From Pseudomonas sp. R37(2017) (GTDB lineage: Bacteria > Pseudomonadota > Gammaproteobacteria > Pseudomonadales > Pseudomonadaceae): 35,828 nucleotides of DNA. The stretch is taken from assembly GCF_002113375.1 (NCBI RefSeq), contig NZ_NEHO01000028.1, forward strand, positions 1 through 35,828, in the 5' to 3' direction. The first letter of the stretch is position 1. Every line of letters begins with the position of its first letter. The notes below the pieces were generated by a model. That model had not been told where the DNA came from. It ran no database searches and was given only the letters and a program-made list of their open reading frames with translations. The translations under genes and the position numbers were made by a program. This document shows, one piece after another, positions 33,725-35,828 of the stretch.

Positions 33725-35098
33725 ATGTTTCACACTTCACGACTGACCAAGACCACGCTGGCGCTGCTCCTGGGCCTGGCCGCCGGCAACGCGCTGGCCG
33801 TGGTCACGCCCCAGCAAGCCGAGCAACTGAAAACCACGCTGACGCCGCTGGGGGGCGAGCGTGCCGGTAACGCGGCCGGGACCATTCCGGCCTGGACCGG
33901 TGGCATCACCCAGGCGCCGGCGGGCTACACGCCGGGCCAGCATCACCTGGACCCGTATGCGGCGGACAAACCGCTGTTCACCATCACCAAGGCCAACCTT
34001 GAACAGTACAAGGCCCACCTGAGCCCGGGTCAGATCGCCCTGTTCAACAGCTACCCCGACACCTTCCAGATGCCGGTCTATCCTTCTCGCCGCTCGGGTT
34101 CGGCGCCGCAGTGGCTGTATGACAACACCCTGAAAAACGCGACCTCGGCCAAGCTGCTCGATGGCGGGACCGGGTTTGCCGATGCCTATGGCGGCGTGCC
34201 GTTCCCGCTGCCCAAGGACGGGGTCGAGGTGCTGTGGAATCACATCACCCGTTATCGCGGCATCTATGTGGTCCGTCGTGCCTCCGAAGCACCGGTGCAA
34301 CGCAATGGCAGCTTCGCGCTCGTCACCTCGCAGCAAGAGGGATTCTTCAATTATTACCGCCCGGGCGGGCAGTTCGCCGACCTGAAGAACATCCTGTTTT
34401 ACTACCTGGCTTTCGTGAAGAGTCCGGCCCGACTGGCGGGCGGTGCGGCGTTGGTTCACGAGACCCTGGACCAGCTCAAGGACCCGCGTCAGGCCTGGGT
34501 CTATGACGCGGGCCAACGTCGTGTGCGGCGGGCGCCGAACCTCGCGTATGACACCCCGATCGCCTCATCCGACGGCCTGCGCACGGCGGACGATACCGAC
34601 CTGTTCAACGGCTCGCCGGACCGCTACGACTGGAAGCTCAAGGGCAAGCAAGAGGTCTACATTCCCTATAACAATTACAAAGTCGGCAGCCCCGAGGTGA
34701 AGTACGCGCAGTTGCTCACACCCGGCCACCTCAACCCGCAATTCACCCGCTATGAGCTGCATCGGGTCTGGGTGGTCGAAGGCACGCTCAAACCGGGCGC
34801 GCGGCATATCTATTCCAAGCGCGTGCTGTTTCTGGACGAGGACAGCTGGGGTGCCGCGTTGGTGGATCAATACGACGGGCGAGGGGAGTTGTGGCGGGTG
34901 TCGATGGCCTACCTGAAAAACTTCTACGACCTGCCCACCACCTGGAGTGCGCTGGACGTATTCCATGACTTGCAGGCGCGTCGTTACTACGTGCAGAACC
35001 TGGATAACGAAGAGCAGGGCACCGTGGACTTCGCCCAAGCGGTGCCGGAAGACGCCTACTTCATGCCGTCGGCATTGCGCCAGCGTGGCACACGCTGA
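33725..35098 (+). CDS. DUF1329 periplasmic/outer-membrane-associated protein
   Basis: A 457-residue DUF1329 protein. A signal peptide (about 1-25, LALLLGLAAGNALA) ends in AVVTPQQAEQLKTTLTPLGGERAGNAAGTIPAWTGG, the family start. YPSRRSGSAPQWLYDNTLKNATSAKL, GVPFPLPKDGVEVLWNHITRYRG, QEGFFNYYRPGGQFADLKNI, AWVYDAGQRRVRRAPNLAYDTP, YDWKLKGKQEVYIPYNNYK and LTPGHLNPQFTRYELHRVWVVEGTLK are all typical. The family has a LolB/LppX-like lipid-binding fold and pairs with DUF1302. No lipobox cysteine is seen. GGAGA is upstream of the ATG. Its place after DUF1302 and the phospholipase-like gene suggests shuttling of a hydrophobic lipid product across the periplasm (inferred). Confidence 0.9.
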   Translation: MFHTSRLTKTTLALLLGLAAGNALAVVTPQQAEQLKTTLTPLGGERAGNAAGTIPAWTGGITQAPAGYTPGQHHLDPYAADKPLFTITKANLEQYKAHLSPGQIALFNSYPDTFQMPVYPSRRSGSAPQWLYDNTLKNATSAKLLDGGTGFADAYGGVPFPLPKDGVEVLWNHITRYRGIYVVRRASEAPVQRNGSFALVTSQQEGFFNYYRPGGQFADLKNILFYYLAFVKSPARLAGGAALVHETLDQLKDPRQAWVYDAGQRRVRRAPNLAYDTPIASSDGLRTADDTDLFNGSPDRYDWKLKGKQEVYIPYNNYKVGSPEVKYAQLLTPGHLNPQFTRYELHRVWVVEGTLKPGARHIYSKRVLFLDEDSWGAALVDQYDGRGELWRVSMAYLKNFYDLPTTWSALDVFHDLQARRYYVQNLDNEEQGTVDFAQAVPEDAYFMPSALRQRGTR

Positions 35099-35114
35099 GT
35101 GGTGATATTGACTA

Positions 35115-35716
35115 CTGTAGGAGCGAGCACGCTCGCGATGGACGTTAACGATGACGCGGAAGGTCTGATGCCCCGTGGTGTTTTTTCGTTCTTCGCGAGC
35201 ATGCTCGCTCCTACAGTGTCCCTGATAGCTGATTGCCTCCACCTGTAGGAGCGAGCACGCTCGCGATGGACGTTAACGATGACGTGGGAGGTCTGATGCC
35301 CCGTGGTGTTTTTTCGTTCCTCGCGAGCATGCTCGCTCCTACAGTGTCCCTGATGGCTGATTGCCTCCGCCTGTAGGAGCGAGCACGCTCGCGATGGACG
35401 TTAACGATGACGCGGGAGGTCTGATGCCCCGTGGTGTTTTTTCGTTCTTCGCGAGCATGCTCGCTCCTACAGTGTCCCTGATAGCTGATTGCCTCCACCT
35501 GTAGGAGCGAGCACGCTCGCGATGGACGTTAACGATGACGTGGGAGGTCTGATGCCCCGTGGTGTTTTTTCGTTCTTCGCGAGCATGCTCGCTCCTACAG
35601 TGTCCCTGATAGCTGATTGCCTCCACCTGTAGGAGCGAGCACGCTCGCGATGGACGTTAACGATGACGTGGGAGGTCTGATGCCCCGTGGTGTTTTTTCG
35701 TTTCTCGCGAGCATGC
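35115..35716. repeat. Tandem array of a 128-bp unit, each with a REP pair (five copies, last broken)
   Basis: Units start at 35115, 35243, 35371, 35499 and 35627, exactly 128 bases apart. Each unit has CTGTAGGAGCGAGC with loop CACG (first 24 bases), 54 bases containing GACGTTAACGATGACG and ATGCCCCGTGGTGTTTTTTCG, a reverse REP with loop CATG (for unit 1, 35193-35216), and 26 bases of spacer. Copies differ at about six positions (GCGGAAGG, GTGGGAGG or GCGGGAGG; GATAGC or GATGGC; CCACC or CCGCC; CTTCGCG or CCTCGCG). Unit 5 ends after GAGCATGC at 35716. Reading frames in the array are REP artefacts, not genes. Confidence 0.95.
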
Positions 35717-35729
35717 CGCAAGCGGGCAC

Positions 35730-35756
35730 TGTTCTGGTCAAGTTTTTCCGGACACC
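35730..35756. repeat. Probable terminal inverted repeat of an IS3-family element
   Basis: TGTTCTGGTCAAGTTTTTCC followed by GGACACC resembles IS3-family (IS150-like) ends, which begin with TG and have GGACA about 25 bases in. It stands just outside the transposase stop codon at 35768. The other end and the target duplication lie beyond the window. Thirteen bases (35717-35729) between the broken REP and this end belong to neither with certainty. Confidence 0.6.
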
Positions 35757-35767
35757 GATTACGGTGA

Positions 35768-35828
35768 TCAAGCCGCCTGCTGCTCCATGGCTATTGGCGA
35801 CAGGTAGTTGTTGTAGCTGTGGAGCCTG
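35768..35828 (-). CDS. IS3-family transposase OrfB, C-terminal end (runs off window)
   Basis: On the minus strand, codons up to a TGA at 35768-35770 read RLHSYNNYLSPIAMEQQAA. The RLHSYxxYLSP motif is a typical C-terminus of IS3-family OrfB (rve-type) transposases. Only the last 19 codons are in the window. The active-site DDE residues and the start are beyond the right edge, so it cannot be told whether the element is whole. The stop codon lies about 12 bases inside the predicted terminal repeat. Confidence 0.72.
   Translation of the reverse strand, partial: RLHSYNNYLSPIAMEQQAA

Larger units (their letters stand above)
35717..35828 (-). mobile_element. IS3-family insertion sequence, one end
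   Basis: The stretch from just past the broken fifth 128-bp unit to the window edge contains a probable IS terminal repeat and the C-terminus of an IS3-family transposase. The element is oriented with its transposase reading leftward, toward the repeat array. The boundary is put at 35717 where identity to the repeat unit ends; the true IS tip may be 35730. The rest of the element is outside the window. Confidence 0.65.

Noticed and set aside
35115..35716. CRISPR array
   Set aside because: The whole 128-bp unit is repeated, including spacers, with paired REP hairpins. There are no short repeats with unique spacers and no cas genes.
35211..35721. Repeated minus-strand frames of about 85-95 codons in the 128-bp array
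   Set aside because: They are translations of REP hairpins and change frame every unit because 128 is not a multiple of three. Such peptides are common false genes in Pseudomonas.

Overview
The window reads as a chromosomal segment of a Pseudomonas of the fluorescens type. Support comes from the 5S rRNA sequence, the recC-recB-recD gene order next to an rRNA operon, the mmsA-mmsB pair, high-GC codon use, and many Pseudomonas REP elements (GTGGGAGCGAGC or GTAGGAGCGAGC stems). This placement is inferred from the sequence alone.

Layout. Positions 1-182 hold the tail of an rRNA operon (5S rRNA and a strong terminator). Positions 290-9518 are a tightly coupled recC-recB-recD operon for double-strand-break repair. 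Positions 9515-13436 hold a LysR regulator divergent from mmsA-mmsB (valine/3-hydroxyisobutyrate catabolism), then a convergent small cupin. Positions 13544-18437 are mixed accessory metabolism: a LysR regulator divergent from a TauE/SafE-type exporter, an ABM-fold monooxygenase-like protein, an MdaB-type quinone reductase, a further LysR regulator and an atypical SDR protein. A SulP anion transporter with a STAS tail follows at 18638-20083. Positions 20267-23950 form a compact operon of GntP-family permease, RpiR-family regulator and D-aminoacylase, which looks like an uptake and deacylation system for N-acyl-D-amino acids.

The most interesting part is 24016-35098. An AraC-family regulator diverges from three enzymes: an alkyl-DHAP-synthase-like flavoenzyme, a GlpD-like FAD dehydrogenase and an FGGY kinase. 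They are followed on the same strand by a secreted zinc phospholipase C-like protein, a DUF1302 outer-membrane protein and a DUF1329 periplasmic protein. Together they suggest a route from an external glycero-ether or phospholipid, through head-group removal and outer-membrane passage, to phosphorylation, oxidation at C2 and cleavage to DHAP plus a fatty alcohol. Each family assignment is well supported; the combined pathway is an inference.

The right end (35115-35716) is a tandem array of a 128-bp unit, each unit carrying a head-to-head pair of REP hairpins. The fifth copy is broken, and an IS3-family insertion sequence follows; the last 19 codons of its transposase run off the window edge. 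Similar REP pairs sit at five other intergenic places. No tRNA, CRISPR array or prophage was seen.
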